Positions 33,360 to 44,675 of a stretch of 64,000 bases of DNA are shown here, in pieces. Every line of letters begins with the position of its first letter. Within the stretch, counting starts at the first letter, position 1. The translations under genes and the position numbers were made by a program. Origin of the DNA: Corynespora cassiicola (Eukaryota; Ascomycota; Dothideomycetes; Pleosporales; Corynesporascaceae); NCBI GenBank assembly GCA_022059125.1, contig JAEUWY010000006.1, positions 2,356,001-2,420,000 of the forward strand, in the 5' to 3' direction. The notes under the pieces were generated by a model. That model worked only from the letters and a program-made list of their open reading frames with translations, searched no databases and had not been told where the DNA came from.

Positions 33360-34125
33360 CTATGCGGTTACGATTATTCGCTTGTTGAAGTCGAGCAACA
33401 GTGTAGTCAAGGCGAAAATGGCCTCGAACAACGAGTCTTCTTCCTCTTGTTCGACTGTGAATTCTGGCCGGCTAGGCTGAGACTTGACGTCTGGTGCATT
33501 CAAGAAATCGTAAGAAGGTTCGTAAAGTTCCAGAACTTCAAAGATGTTCCTGAGTGGCGTGTTTTCTCCGTTTTTCTTGGCGCCGATGTTGGCGGCGGCC
33601 TCCTTCATTCTAGAGACATCAAAGACGTCGGTTGTCATCAGTGGCTTCAGAGCGTCGCGGACCCTTTGGAGAACCCCTACAAAGTGCGAGTGTCGGGCGT
33701 TGGATGCCTGGTTCAGCGTCTTCCCGGCCGCAGCCATCTTCTCAGAGAAAGTGCTACGCACCATGGTGACTCTCTCTCGTGCAATGGCAATGTACCCGGG
33801 AAGGTTGACTGGGGCATCCTCAACCTTGGCAATATGCTCAGCCATTGGTACAAAATCGCGAATGGGCAATGCATATTGGGGTTTGGGCTTGGGTTCCGAC
33901 TCCTGTGCAGAGCTAGGCCCGGCAGTGCCAGGCTGAGGGGAAGGCTTTGGCTTTCCGTTTTCCCTTGAGCCTGCCGGATGGCGCGGGAGCCGAGGTGCAA
34001 GCTGTCTGAGCGCTAACGGCATAGCCAACAGCTCTGGCAGTGTTGGCTAGCCATGCTGCCACGGCATCGGTGTCGTGTTTGTACTGTTGGTAGATGCTGC
34101 GAAGCGAAGGCGGTTCGGAGGCCAT
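33360..34125 (-). pseudogene. Truncated DUF6604 family gene with frameshift
   Basis: The start at 34125 gives LRSIYQQYKHDTDAVAAWLA, the characteristic opening of the fungal DUF6604 domain, continuing to SAPAPSGRLKGK. The frame must then slip by one base, within about 33940-33975 near an AAAA run, to continue as KPKPQYALPIRDFVPMAEHI, RHSHFVGVLQRVRDALKPLM and FEAIFALTTLLLDFNKR, ending at TAG at 33360. Known DUF6604 proteins are several hundred residues longer, so about 255 residues is only the N-terminal domain. No GT..AG intron of credible length restores the frame. It therefore looks like a truncated, frameshifted copy, unless the shift is a sequencing error. Confidence 0.68.
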
Positions 34126-34461
34126 TGCCTGGGCCCAAACATCCCACTGCAGGTGATGGGGCGAGTACAGAAGGGTGGGAGGGAATGGAGGTCGTGGAGA
34201 GGGATGAGATGAAGTGGGATGAAATGGGAGTGGCGGAGAGACGCGACGACGCGACGACGCGTCGTGCGGTGAGCTTCCCCACTCTCTGGGCGCACGGCCC
34301 CGTGCACGTGTCATCCCATGTAGGTAGCTACTAGGGGTACGTACCCAGGTAGCCGACAACCTCTTCTGGTACCAATGCTGGTGCCGTCGTGTGTTCATTG
34401 CACTACACATATTACGTGTTACATGACCCATGATCCCGTATGTTCCCCCCCCTCCCCGGTC
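34126..34461. other. Intergenic, 0.34 kb
   Basis: Promoter side of the DUF6604 gene and 3' side of the second SAT4 gene. It includes a perfect short repeat of CGACGACG near 34246-34262. Nothing else. Confidence 0.4.
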
Positions 34462-35697
34462 CTAGGAACGGCCTGCCTGAGGTCTTTGCTCGTATTCTAT
34501 CGTAATGGTGCTCGTTTGTAGGATCCCCAAGCTACGCACCGAGTCGCTCCTGTCGTCTGGCAGTATGCTCTCCTCATCGCTGTCGTTGCTCCGCCTGGGG
34601 CTGACATTGGTCCAAGTCGTTGGCTTGCTGGATCGAGCCGCTTCTACCCCACCCCCGTCGTTCATCGTGGCGCCGGGGCGATTCATCGACGGCAGGGGAA
34701 CGTCTTTTGGTGTGAAGTTGTAGTGCATGGACGAGACTGCTTCTTTGAAGAATACGCGGAGGACGGGTATCGACGCCGCAATGATTGCCGTGGCAGTTTC
34801 GACGGCGGTCCATATGGTGACATCTTTGCCGTTGTCTACCATGCATCCATTAGCAACGAGGCACAGTTGAAGCCGAGTCCTGGAATCTGACTCACAGTAG
34901 AAATCCTGTTGGCGGAGCTGGATCACATAGATGCCCTTCACAATGGCGCACACGCCGGAGCTTGCAACAGTCAGTATCCTATCAGTGGCCCGTCCGTCTC
35001 ACCAACTCACAGGATACCCATGGACATGGCGATGCCCACCCCAACCTTCTCCCTCGTCAACAGCTGGAGGTGCCATATCAATTTCCAGGGCAATAGGGCC
35101 AGCGCAAAATCAATCGTCGCACACCATGCCGCGTTGAAGATGCCATAGTTTGTCGAGATTGAAGGGTTCCAGCACGTTCCGTCAACAAAAGTATTCCACG
35201 CCTTCTCCCTTGGTGTGCACTGCACCCACGTAAAGAGGGCGCTTGGGATCATAACGACGAACAGGGTGACGATGGCGAACCAAACAAACATTCGCCATGG
35301 TCCGTTAGTCAGCCGGAGAAGCGTGAATCCAAACGATATCTTGCTTCCGGTGGAAGCAAAACAAGAGATGGAGGCTCCTATCGAGGTGTAAAGCGCGATG
35401 CTGCTCAGATTCTCGACGGGAATGTCGACGGTTCGTTTGCCAAAGCCCAAGGACTGACCCATATGGGTGACGATGCTCTCCGCTAGCAAAAGTATCTTCC
35501 GTTTGTCAGTGGCTTGTGGACACGGAACACACTATCCCACTCACCCATGACACAATCAGGATGTGATCATCCCACCAAAGTTCATGGCGTCTGCTTAGTT
35601 TTGCGTAGATTCGAAGGGCCAGAAATGCACCAGAGAAGAAACAGAGCCACCAAGTCACACCGACAATGACTGGCCCATTATCCGGGACTGCCGCCAT
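34462..35697 (-). CDS. SAT4/rhodopsin-like integral membrane protein (second copy)
   Basis: Seven-helix plasma-membrane protein of the SAT4 family, function unknown. The start at 35697 (MAAVPDNG) is the first true ATG. The first helix region is GVTWWLCFFSGAFLALRIYA, followed by the family motif RRHELWWDDHILIVSW. After an intron near 35490-35546: ESIVTHMGQSLGFGKRT, FASTGSKISFGFTLLRLTNG, CWNPSISTNYGIFNAAWCAT and DFALALLPWKLIW, the core of the domain. Two more introns (about 34955-35010 and 34840-34895) lead through CAIVKGIYVIQLRQQDFYC to TIWTAVETATAIIAASIPVL. The polar C-terminal tail ends QRPQAGRS. It differs clearly from the copy at 16913, so this is not a recent tandem duplication. Confidence 0.87.
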
Positions 35698-38107
35698 AGG
35701 GCTGGGTTGCACCGGTCACGTCTCCCACACTGTGAGACGCAATGCGAGATGGTCAGTGGGAGGAATCCGCATGGGAAAGGAGAGAAAATCATACATGATC
35801 ACCAGCCGGGGAGGATCTGTTGCAGGGTATTAAGCCTGTGGGGGGGTCGCTCCTCGGGAGGAAAGGGGCCGCTCTAGTGACTCCTTGATACGAGGCACGG
35901 CAGCTGTGACGCGGCACATTTACCATCTCACCAGGAAGATCGTCGCACACTGCACATGCCACGTGCATCAACGGGTGCGCATCCGGAGGAATGGTACCAA
36001 ACCACATCTCGGAGAACGAAAGCCTATACCACACGAATCACCCCCTTTGTGGAGTTGATAGGGCCCTCGGATGAGCTACTGCGACCTTGGGTTCTGACAC
36101 CTTGCCCAGTCGCCATGGTGTGAGTGCCAGTGGAAATCCACGCAATGTTACCTTGCAGGACGGAACGCCCGTTCACCTATGGCCTTTCGTTGATCTCACT
36201 GCGGCTGAGCTAGTCGGTCCGAATCTCGCCAATCGTGCTGGTGCATCGGAACCATCGCTTCGTGGCGCAATGTCTTTTCGCCTCCAGGCCCAGCGAACGC
36301 GACAGATCACTCCTCCATCTGGATAGCGACAATCTTCGAGAAGAAACAGGTCCTCCAACGGCCAATTTGACATGCTCTGTCCGACCTTCTCCCGGACCAG
36401 CGTTACACGTTGGCGCCACTAGTCGAGACGGCTCGCTGCGTCGGTCCGACAACTACAGCGATGAACCCTCTGGCCTTTGTGCCATCACCATTTGCAGAAC
36501 CTGCTCAGGTATCGTGCACAAGCCGATAAGTCAGGAAGTTGGCATGCCAACCTCGGGCTCGAGTGCGGAGATGATGAGGAGAGTTCCTTTTGTGATTCTA
36601 GATGACGGGCCACGGCTATACAGGTTGCCTCTCCTCTCGGAGCTAGCCGATGCTCCATACACTGACTGACTCAACATACTTCATGGCCACTCCAAGACGA
36701 CTGGTACCTAAAATGACATCACATCGCATGCTTACCCGCACAAAAGGCTTTACCCTCGATGCAGGAACGCACCTGGCGGGTCCTGGAGTCTTTTTGCATA
36801 GGTGTAGCAGATAGGAACCTAGATGATATTAATAGCCCGAACCATGCTACACTGTAGTGTGATGCTCAGTTTGTGTGATCTGATGCACCTGGATCGGATC
36901 CGCATGCAACTAGAAGGTGGCTTTAGTCGCTCGAACATCACGATGCGAATGTGTTCGGTATGGGTATCCCTAGACGTGGGGTAATACGATGTGGAAGAAT
37001 AGTCGGAACATTCTCGCCTGCCCCCAATTTGCCTTTCTCAACGCTCATCCACAGACTTTCCGACCCATATATCTTATTTTTCATCTCCGGGGACGCTAGG
37101 CTCGGAAACCCTACTGTAGTCTAGACTGACGATCACCCTGAGACCCACTTTGGGCCACATTTGGATCGTTTTGTTGAGCTGTCATCCAACCCACGTGGAT
37201 TTCACACTGCATAGACGACTTCCATGAACAAAATCCACCTGTTTTGGGGATCTTAACGGTCTTGGATTCAAGCTCGCACAGCCTTGTGGGTCGTTCAGTT
37301 CTGATACTCTGGTTGCATCCCGTCGGAACTGGCCCGAAATCTTATATATTTTCTGCGGCAAGACGGCGGTCTGACTGCGGTTGTTGGACTTGGATTACCT
37401 TTGATCGACACCCTCATCGCTTTGCTCCTCGGGTGATTAGAATCCGATGTCTATCCATGAGAATGTCGTGACTATACCCAGCTAGACAAAGCAGAGAGTA
37501 TCTACCCAACGGTATCCTCTAGTCAATAGTAGCGAGCGCCACTTAATGTGTACTGGCGGATCGAAATACCTTTTTTCCCCCTATAATCTTCTGTTATCAC
37601 TTTTCACCAAGCAGGGGAAACAACGGTTCATGCACAGGCGATCAATTGAATAGATGGCTTTTCCATTACAGATAAATTCCCATCGACAGACATTTTCTGC
37701 ACGCCGCCTATCTTCCGGGCTTTTGGAAGCCCATCTCGGCCTACGTATCAGTTGCTTTCTATACCACATGTTTCCCTCATGAGCACTTTCGTACGAGTAC
37801 ACCTGGAATCAGAGTCATTATCCCCTACTAATCGTGGGGAATTAAGACACTGAAATTTTCAGTAAGCAAAACCTGAACGGGGCGGCTCCCCCACACTCCC
37901 GAGCTCCAACTGTAGAATGTGGGGCATCTCTGACCCCAAACCCCAAACCCCGCATTACCCTGCCTAGATACACAGAGCTACCACAAGCATACAAAGCACC
38001 CATACGTCCTTATATTACCGCGTTAAAAATCCAGATCAATCATCCGAGCATCGGACTCGATTCTTGTATTGTTCCATCCTAGAAGCAAATACATACGAAA
38101 AACCACA
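35698..38107. other. Gene-poor region, 2.4 kb
   Basis: Longest gene-free stretch. A plus-strand frame at 36235-36669 is rich in Arg/Ser and not convincing. CCCCAAACCCCAAACCCC occurs at 37934-37951, just before the SDR gene. I see no transposon ends and no tRNA. Confidence 0.45.
37934..37951. repeat. CCCCAAA short tandem repeat
   Basis: Two and a half copies of CCCCAAA about 160 bp upstream of the SDR start at 38108. It could be C-rich promoter sequence. Confidence 0.4.
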
Positions 38108-39304
38108 ATGGATCCCGCAGAGTTCGGCTACTCCACTCTTCCCCTCCAACATGGGCCTTACCCAGCCATCGCCACCGAGACACTCAAAGATACCAATGCG
38201 GGGAAAATTGCTGTAGTGACGGGCGCGGGCCGCGGCATTGGCGCTGCAATTGCAGAGTCGCTCGCAAAATCGGGGGCCCACGTAGCCATCCTCGATCTCT
38301 CGATTAATGTGCAGGAGGAGACGAGGAAAGCGTGCGAGAGCCATGGAGTAAAGGTCAAAGCATATGCTGTTGATGTGGTGAGCATTGAGGGGGTGGGAAA
38401 GGTGTTTGATGAGGTGGAAAGGGATTTGGGACCTATTGAGTGCGTGAGCTAGCTTACCTGACCCCAAAGAAAAGAATCCATCGGAATTATACAAGAGCGA
38501 TGGGATTTACTGACGATATTCATTTAGCATTCTCGTGAATAACGCAGGAATCTTGGATCAAAGGCCATTCCTAATGTCCACATTCGAAGGATTTTGGAGA
38601 CAGATTGAGGTCAACTTCAAAGGCGTACGTACTCTGCCCAGCACTTGCTTTCCCCTCGCTTTTTTTTAGAAGACTTACTAGTGTACCGGTAGCCTCTAAT
38701 CACTATCCACAACATCCTACCTCGGTTCCGGCAGCGCGGTGGCGGATGCATCATCAACATTGCGTCACGAAGTGGTACCGTCGACGTCCCCATGACCCTC
38801 GGATATGTCACATCGAAAGCATCAGTCATTCGTGCGACGCACACTCTGCAGAAGGAGATGGAGCTTGATGGTCTTGATCCCGCAATTCATATGTATGCGC
38901 TTCACCCTGGCGGTGTTCTGACTGGAATGGGAGGATGTAGGTATCTCCATGTAAGTTTGTAGCAGTCTTTGCTGACCGATGTTGCAGCTGCTGCAAAGAG
39001 TGACGTGACAGAAAAGTACGGATCTGTCAGCGACGAGAAGTCGTTCATGGCGCTCTTCAAGGATCCTCCTGCCCTGTGTGGGCAGACTTGCGCATGGCTT
39101 GCCTCTGGCCGAGGCAAAGAGCTGCGTGGATTATATTTGGGTAAGCATCCCGAAAATACCGTTGAATGGAAACAGTATTAACAAAATCTAGACTGCAGAC
39201 AAGATGTGGCAAAGCTTTTGGAGATAGGCAGGGCTACATTACTAAAAGAGAAGCGCAACACATTGACTGTCAATTTCGTGGAAGGCTACGCAAACGAACC
39301 ATAA
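38108..39304 (+). CDS. Short-chain dehydrogenase/reductase
   Basis: Classical SDR of about 300 residues. Exon 1 from MDPAEFGY has the cofactor motif VVTGAGRGIGAAIAESLA and the conserved DV of AVDVVS. After an intron (about 38440-38526) comes LVNNAGILDQRPF. After a second (about 38625-38690), HNILPRFRQRGGGCIINIAS and the catalytic YVTSK. After a third (about 38937-38986), SAAAKSDVTEKYGSVSDEKS and CGQTCAWLASGRGKELRG. A last exon from about 39190 gives CRQDVAKLLEIGRATLLKEK, ending GYANEP at 39304. It is convergent with the sugar transporter at a distance of 129 bp. The substrate is unknown. Confidence 0.86.
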
Positions 39305-39433
39305 GAAGTTGGTAAATGGATAGAAACGCCATGATCACGCTAAGACATGACCATCTTCGTAGCCTGTTTCGATGAATTCATTCCGATGAGCTGATGGAAA
39401 ATCAGCGTCAATGAGAGATCTACATGATGGCAC

Positions 39434-41225
39434 CTAAACTCCTTTAATCTCAATGTGCTCGCTGCTGAGACTCTTCAGCCCCTGACTTTCAGCCTCTACT
39501 TGCGCAATGCGCTGATCTGCTTCAATAAACTCGGCTGGACGGTGCAGCTGCACTGCAAGTTTGTTGCGGTTGATAAAGATCGCAGGTTCAGTCTCGAAAA
39601 AACGATCAATATCCTCGAGGGTCCTGTTTATGTGTTAATGAAACTTCAAGTCATGGAATGACTGCATGTAGACATACCTATTCGCCGTCTCCGGATAGAA
39701 AAAGTATGTAATGGGAATGAATGAGAAGCAAATCACAGCCCAGATGATCCAAAACTTGTAACCCAGGTTCTGGATACCAGGGAGGGTGGCCTGTACAACT
39801 GCATAGTTGCAAATCCAATTCGTACTCATGGCAAGCGAAGCACCTTTGGTCCTCATCTCAAGGGCATTGATTTCCGTTGGATAGAGCCATGGCACACCAA
39901 GGACACCCATACCGAAGCTCGCAAAGAAAAGGAAAAAGAAGGACACAGCGACAATGCCGAGTTTGTACGAATCACCGCCGGCCTCGGTTCGGCCCATTGC
40001 GATGGCAATAACAATCCAACACATTGAGCATGCTGCTGCTGAGCACATCATCACCTATTGTAGTAGTAGTATTAGTAGTCAGCAACCGTAACCAGGCAGC
40101 TGGAAGATTTGGATTGGCTTACCTTCCGTCGGCCATATCTCTCAATGACAAAATATGCCAAACAAGCAAAGATCAGGTAATCTACCGATCCAGCAGCCGC
40201 GAGGATTCTCGACAAAAGCTCAGAAATACCGAGAGCATTGATGAAGATGTAAGACATGTAGTAGCTAGTAACGTTGATTCCGGAGATCTGGTTCATGGCC
40301 TGCATGAAAGCTCCCAGGATCATGCGCCTCATGACGCCCGGCGGACCGCGGCCAGTGATGAGTTCCAACCAAGTGTATGTGTTGACATGCTCGCGATCAA
40401 GAATATCCTTGATGATGTTATACTGCGTCCTGACGGACGGCGAATCGACAGTGGCTCCATGGCCTTCGAGAGCTGCGATGATTTCAAGTGCGTCTTCATG
40501 CTTGCCCTTCCTGATGAGGAGACGAGGCGAATCTGGAAGAAACGGACACATTGCATATATACAAAGGGTGAAGAAGAGCTGGAAAGCGAGGGGAAATCGC
40601 CAGGCAATGTCGCGCGGGGCGAAGGAAAAGCCGAGGGTAAGCCAGTTGGAGATGCTGAAGCCAGTGATGCAGTTGGCTGCCTTTGTCAGTGCTGAACAGT
40701 GAAAAGTGAAAGGGGCCAAACGGACCCATCTGAATGATTACAAGCTTTCCTCTGCTGTTCATCTTGCTTGTCTCGGCCTGCCAGACACCAGCGGTGGCCG
40801 TGTTCATGCCTGTACCTAGGCCTGCTACAACACGGCCAACCAACATCTGCGCGACAGACCAGCTTGCAGTCTGGATGATGGCGCCAAGGCCAATTACTGT
40901 TGAACCAAGAAGAATCTGGCGCGGCCGCCCCAGTATGTCTCCGGTCCAGATTGTCGAGAGGGCGCCGAGGAAGCAGCCAATGTTGTAAACGCTTGTCATG
41001 ACTCCCTGCATATTGGCCGAGGGATACCCGAAGGTATGTAAAAAGTTTTCGTTGATGATAACATTTCCGAAGATGCCCTGATCGTAGCCGTAGAAGCTAT
41101 CTGCGTGTTAAGACGATTGACACATGCTATTGACGTGCGAATTCTCACATTAGCACAGTACTCGCTGCGATGGAAATCCACACAGTGAGTCGTTCACCCG
41201 ACCCGCCAAGGTACTTGCGTGCCAT
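39434..41225 (-). CDS. MFS sugar transporter
   Basis: Plasma-membrane sugar porter. The start at 41225 (MARKYLGG) is followed by several exons. Visible segments are FYGYDQGIFGNVIINE and VYNIGCFLGALSTIWTGDIL with GRPRQILLG (the loop motif), then LVGRVVAGLGTGMNTATAGV. After an intron near 40715 come FLPDSPRLLIRKGKHEDALE (the sugar-porter PESPR-like motif), MQAMNQISGINVTSYYM and VIERYGRRK. After another near 40060 come GVLGVPWLYPTEI and FYPETANR. The last exon (about 39625-39434) gives TLEDIDRFFETEPAIF and a cytosolic tail. About 520 residues, usual for hexose/lactose-type porters. Substrate unassigned. Confidence 0.9.
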
Positions 41226-42016
41226 GGAGAAACAACGTATGCAGTGACAGAATAGAAGTTGGAGATTGCTGCTACGAACAGATGGGAGAGGGTAGATATG
41301 GGGGAGGAGGGTGCGGGGAGACGACCGCGTAAAGGCCAATTGCTATCGCTGTACCGTGGATCGCCATCCAACCCTCTGGGCCCAAGGAAATGATTGCTCT
41401 TTATACCCTTTTTTTTTCCCTCCGCCCCGGTGGGCCATACCTCGGGTCTCGGACGACTCGCAGCTTGCCTCTCCGCACTCCATCAGCTACCCCATATGGG
41501 GACCCCATGGGCCATGTCGCGCCAGCCTCTTGGGCCCACATGCGGCCATGCCATTCGTTATCGTGTGCAGCGAGAAGGGGCAGGAACAAGGCCCAAACCC
41601 GGGGCCCTGCCATGGCCTGCGTGGGCGAGGGAGGTGGTGATGACGATTGCTGAGATGTTGAGGCTGCGGGCGGAAACGTGACCTTCGGTTTACTTGACTT
41701 GGGATGGCGGCGGCGTGGGCGCGGAAGGTTTGCCGAGGGGGGCCAAAAGGGAAGCTGTCGCGAGCCTGGGGAACCGTGAACGCTTTTCCGGGCCGCCAAG
41801 CACCGTCGGAATCCTCTTGCCAGCTTATGCCATATGCTGACCCCAGTACTTGCTCTGTCCACTGCAATCATAGCATCTCTGCCTTCTAGAACCAACGCGT
41901 AACTTGATGGGATTCGCATCCCATCTTGTAGCAGACAAGATGTCCCAAAAAATCAAGCATGGCCATCACGACACCCACTCGCCCTACGCAAAGGATCCGT
42001 ACACCTCCCGGCCTGG
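41226..42016. other. Upstream region of the sugar transporter, about 0.8 kb
   Basis: Promoter side of the transporter. It contains a T10 run near 41410 and overlapping GC-biased frames on both strands with no domain. No gene supported. Confidence 0.45.
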
Positions 42017-42473
42017 TTAGCAGCAACCTACACCAACAAGGCCCCCGCTCCGCCCGGAGAAAATCTCACGCCAGCCGAAAATCTGGGGTACACCGACCAG
42101 ACGGGGATGTGCCCCACGCACACGCATCCCGCGCCCGTCTATGCCAACATTGGCAACCCAATGCCGAAACCGTCGCCCGAGCGCATACCTCACAGACACA
42201 AGAAAGGCCGACAAAAGAATCATGGCAATAATCGCCCTAGAACCAGGTCGGTGAACCAACGCAGGATGTCTGGGGCCCGTTTTTCGAATTTTTCTGAAGT
42301 GGTTGATCAAGTACAAGGGGACGAAGGGAAGAAAAAAAAAAGGCCTGGGCGAGTTTGTAGGACGTCGAAGCAACGCTATAATCTACACCGACATCGTGCC
42401 ACCAATGGTTTTCAATCCAAAACGCCGCTCCCTGGAACACGGTATACCCGATGCTGAAGGAAGGTAAGACCAA
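42017..42473 (-). pseudogene. Small membrane protein gene split by a T10 homopolymer
   Basis: Two frames join into one plausible membrane protein if the ten-base T run (A10 at 42332-42341 on the plus strand) had nine. The first reads LPSFSIGYTVFQGAAFWIEN, then SYKLAQAFFF; the second continues LPFVPLYLINHFRKIRK and SRAIIAMILLSAFLVSVRYA, with two likely membrane helices. No in-frame ATG is seen for the first part, so the start is also missing or in another exon. I do not recognise the family. A homopolymer miscall is as likely as a real mutation. Confidence 0.42.
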
Positions 42474-42564
42474 GAGAACGCCATGCTAGACGCGACGCTG
42501 ATACAAAGCCGACGAGAGCTAAATCACCACCAAGAGTCGAGTCGGACGGTTGACTCGACAGAGT

Positions 42565-44393
42565 CTACAACTTGGACTTGACCTCGGGAGCAGCTGCACT
42601 GGCCTCCTTATTGAGAGTAACGTTGCCAGTGGCACTGCCTTCCCCAAAGAAAATGACCTCTACAGTCAAGTCGTCCCTGTGCACCGTGAGCTTGATTGTT
42701 ACATGCATCAGTAGAAGACATACCTGTATCGCCGTGAGAAGGGGCTTGGCAGGGTAAGGAGGGCAGTCAATTGATCCTGGTCCTTGCCTCCAAGAGCATT
42801 CCTCACGAGGTGAGTCGCAGCGTTCTTGTCCTCGACCACAAAACGCTCGTTGAGCGAGGTCTTGGTACCCCACTGTTGCTGGCGAATGGGTGCGCGTTGA
42901 CCGGTTGCATCGTTTCCGGCCCCATTCTGCTCAATGGGCAGAACCTTTTGGCTGGAAGAAAACCAGCTCTTCAGCCAGGACTGCGTCTGCGGGTTCTGGC
43001 CATTGGCTCCCCCCTGGGCTTCCAGCCACTGGCCGACCAGCCCAACGACTTCCTCATTAGTGAGCATCTCCCAGAGACCATCAGTAGCCATGACGACAAA
43101 GTCGCCCTTCTCAGGCTCAACCTTGGTCGTGGTGACGATTGGCTCCGCGGTAACGTAAGGTGGGGTCTTGAGGAGCGACGAGGGGGTGCGAGCAAAGTAC
43201 GACTTCTTTAGTTCCTCGTTGGTCTGGAGGGACCACTTGTAGTAGGCATCGCCAAATGCACGAGAAGGCTCCAGGCCGCCGAGAATACGTCCATTCCGCA
43301 CAACATTGGGCTCTCCAGGGTGCTCTTTGCGCAGACGCTCTGCCTCGCTTGCAGTCCCACCAGTCTGATCTTCGGACAAGGGGGTGGCAGTCCACTTGCC
43401 GTTCGGTCCACGTCGCCCCAGAACGGCACGAGAGTCGCCGGTGCACGCAACTCGGAGGAGCTTTGAGCGGCTATCGTAGAAGGAGAGTAGGGCGCACGAG
43501 CCCGAGAGAGCGGGAGCCAGCAGCTCGGCGGCGGCGACCTTGGACTGTGCCTTCTTCACCTTCTTGACCGACTCGTGCACAATGTCATTGTCGAGGCGCA
43601 CGAAGCCCGTCTTGATGGCCTTGTCGATGGCCTCGGGGGAAGGGAAGCGCACGGCGGGGTCCTCGAGGGCCGATTTGTACGTGGTATTGAGCTCACGAGC
43701 GACGAAGGAGATGAGGGTCTGGCGCAGCTTCGCCGATGTGACCCAGCCGCTGTGGCCGTCGAAGACACCCCAGAACATCCAATCGCTGGCGGCAGCGCCG
43801 TTGTCGGTGGCGGCCATGTTCTGCGGCACTTCGATGATCTTTTCGGCGTGGTCGTCCTCGATGGGGTCATTGCTGGGTATCTGCACCACGTCATACCGCA
43901 CCACGCCCTGGCCGCGGCCCACGAGCCACGACTCCTCGTTCTTCCTGAGCTTGGCCGTGGCCTGCTCGGGCGTCAGCATCTCGAGCAGCTTTCTGCCGTA
44001 GTCGTCCGTCTCCTTGGACAGGGGGCCGGTGCCAGTAATGGTGCCGGATATCAGGCGGCCGCCGTCGACGACGAGGGCGCGGCGGGTCGTCTCTGCGTTG
44101 TCGGCGGCGGTGCTCGCGCTGCGTGCCTGGTCGACAGCGCCCGGGGTTGCAGTGCCGCGGTAGGCGTAGAAGGCTCCCGAGGCGACGGCGGCAGCGACCA
44201 GAGCGCCGGTGAAGGATCGAATTTGCATGGATGAGCTGAGGATCTGGGTCGAGGAGCGGCGGGTGGAGAAGGCGCGGTGTCCTACAGACAGGCCATGGCT
44301 GGGCGCCGCGAAGACAACCGAGCGCGTCCGAGCAAACTTTCGCAGGCAAGGCCGGCGCGCAGATCGAAGGGCTTGCACGGCCGCCCGACGCAT
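42565..44393 (-). CDS. Mitochondrial PP2C protein phosphatase, pyruvate dehydrogenase phosphatase-like
   Basis: Mg2+/Mn2+-dependent Ser/Thr phosphatase of the PPM family. The start at 44393 gives a basic Arg/Ser-rich mitochondrial presequence (MRRAAVQALRSARRP to HRAFSTRRSS), then a short hydrophobic stretch (TGALVAAAVASGAFYAYRG). Catalytic motifs are FWGVFDGHSGW (metal-binding Asp-Gly), LRVACTGDSRAVLGRRG, GGLEPSRAFGDAYYKW and FVVMATDGLWEML. Near the C-terminus an intron (about 42673-42720) joins SRRYR to DDLTVEVIFFGEG, ending KSKL. About 550 residues. It resembles fungal proteins annotated as pyruvate dehydrogenase phosphatase, so reactivation of that complex is the likely role. It is divergent from the TCF25 gene with 282 bp between starts. 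Confidence 0.92.
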
Positions 44394-44675
44394 TTGCGGA
44401 GAGTGGCTGGGGTGGGGGAGCGGGTGTGGGAGAGGAGTGAGGCAGCAGAGACGACGAGTAGAGGTCGAGAAGGTTGTCGGTCGTCGGTCGAGGCGTCGCA
44501 GCAGGCCGGAGCGGCCGCCGGTCTGTCCCGACAGGGACCGTGCACCGTTCACCCCACGTCCAATCAGGCCTAGCGTGTTGTAATGGCCCCGGCAGCCCTG
44601 CGACCACCCACCATCCACACAGAATCCACCGCTCCCACCGCCCGGCAGACAGCACACCACCTGCACAAGCCCAGC
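44394..44675. promoter_or_regulatory. Bidirectional promoter, PP2C / TCF25
   Basis: 282 bp separate the chosen starts of two divergent housekeeping genes, so both promoters must overlap here. GC-rich, no TATA seen on either side. An in-frame upstream ATG at 44583 exists for the TCF25 gene. Confidence 0.55.

Noticed and set aside
36235..36669. Plus-strand frame of 144 residues
   Set aside because: Somewhat like a polar tail of a membrane protein, but no membrane part precedes it and both strands are open.
37934..37951. CCCCAAA repeat as a telomere remnant
   Set aside because: Only two and a half units, and fungal telomeres are usually TTAGGG; nothing else suggests a chromosome end.
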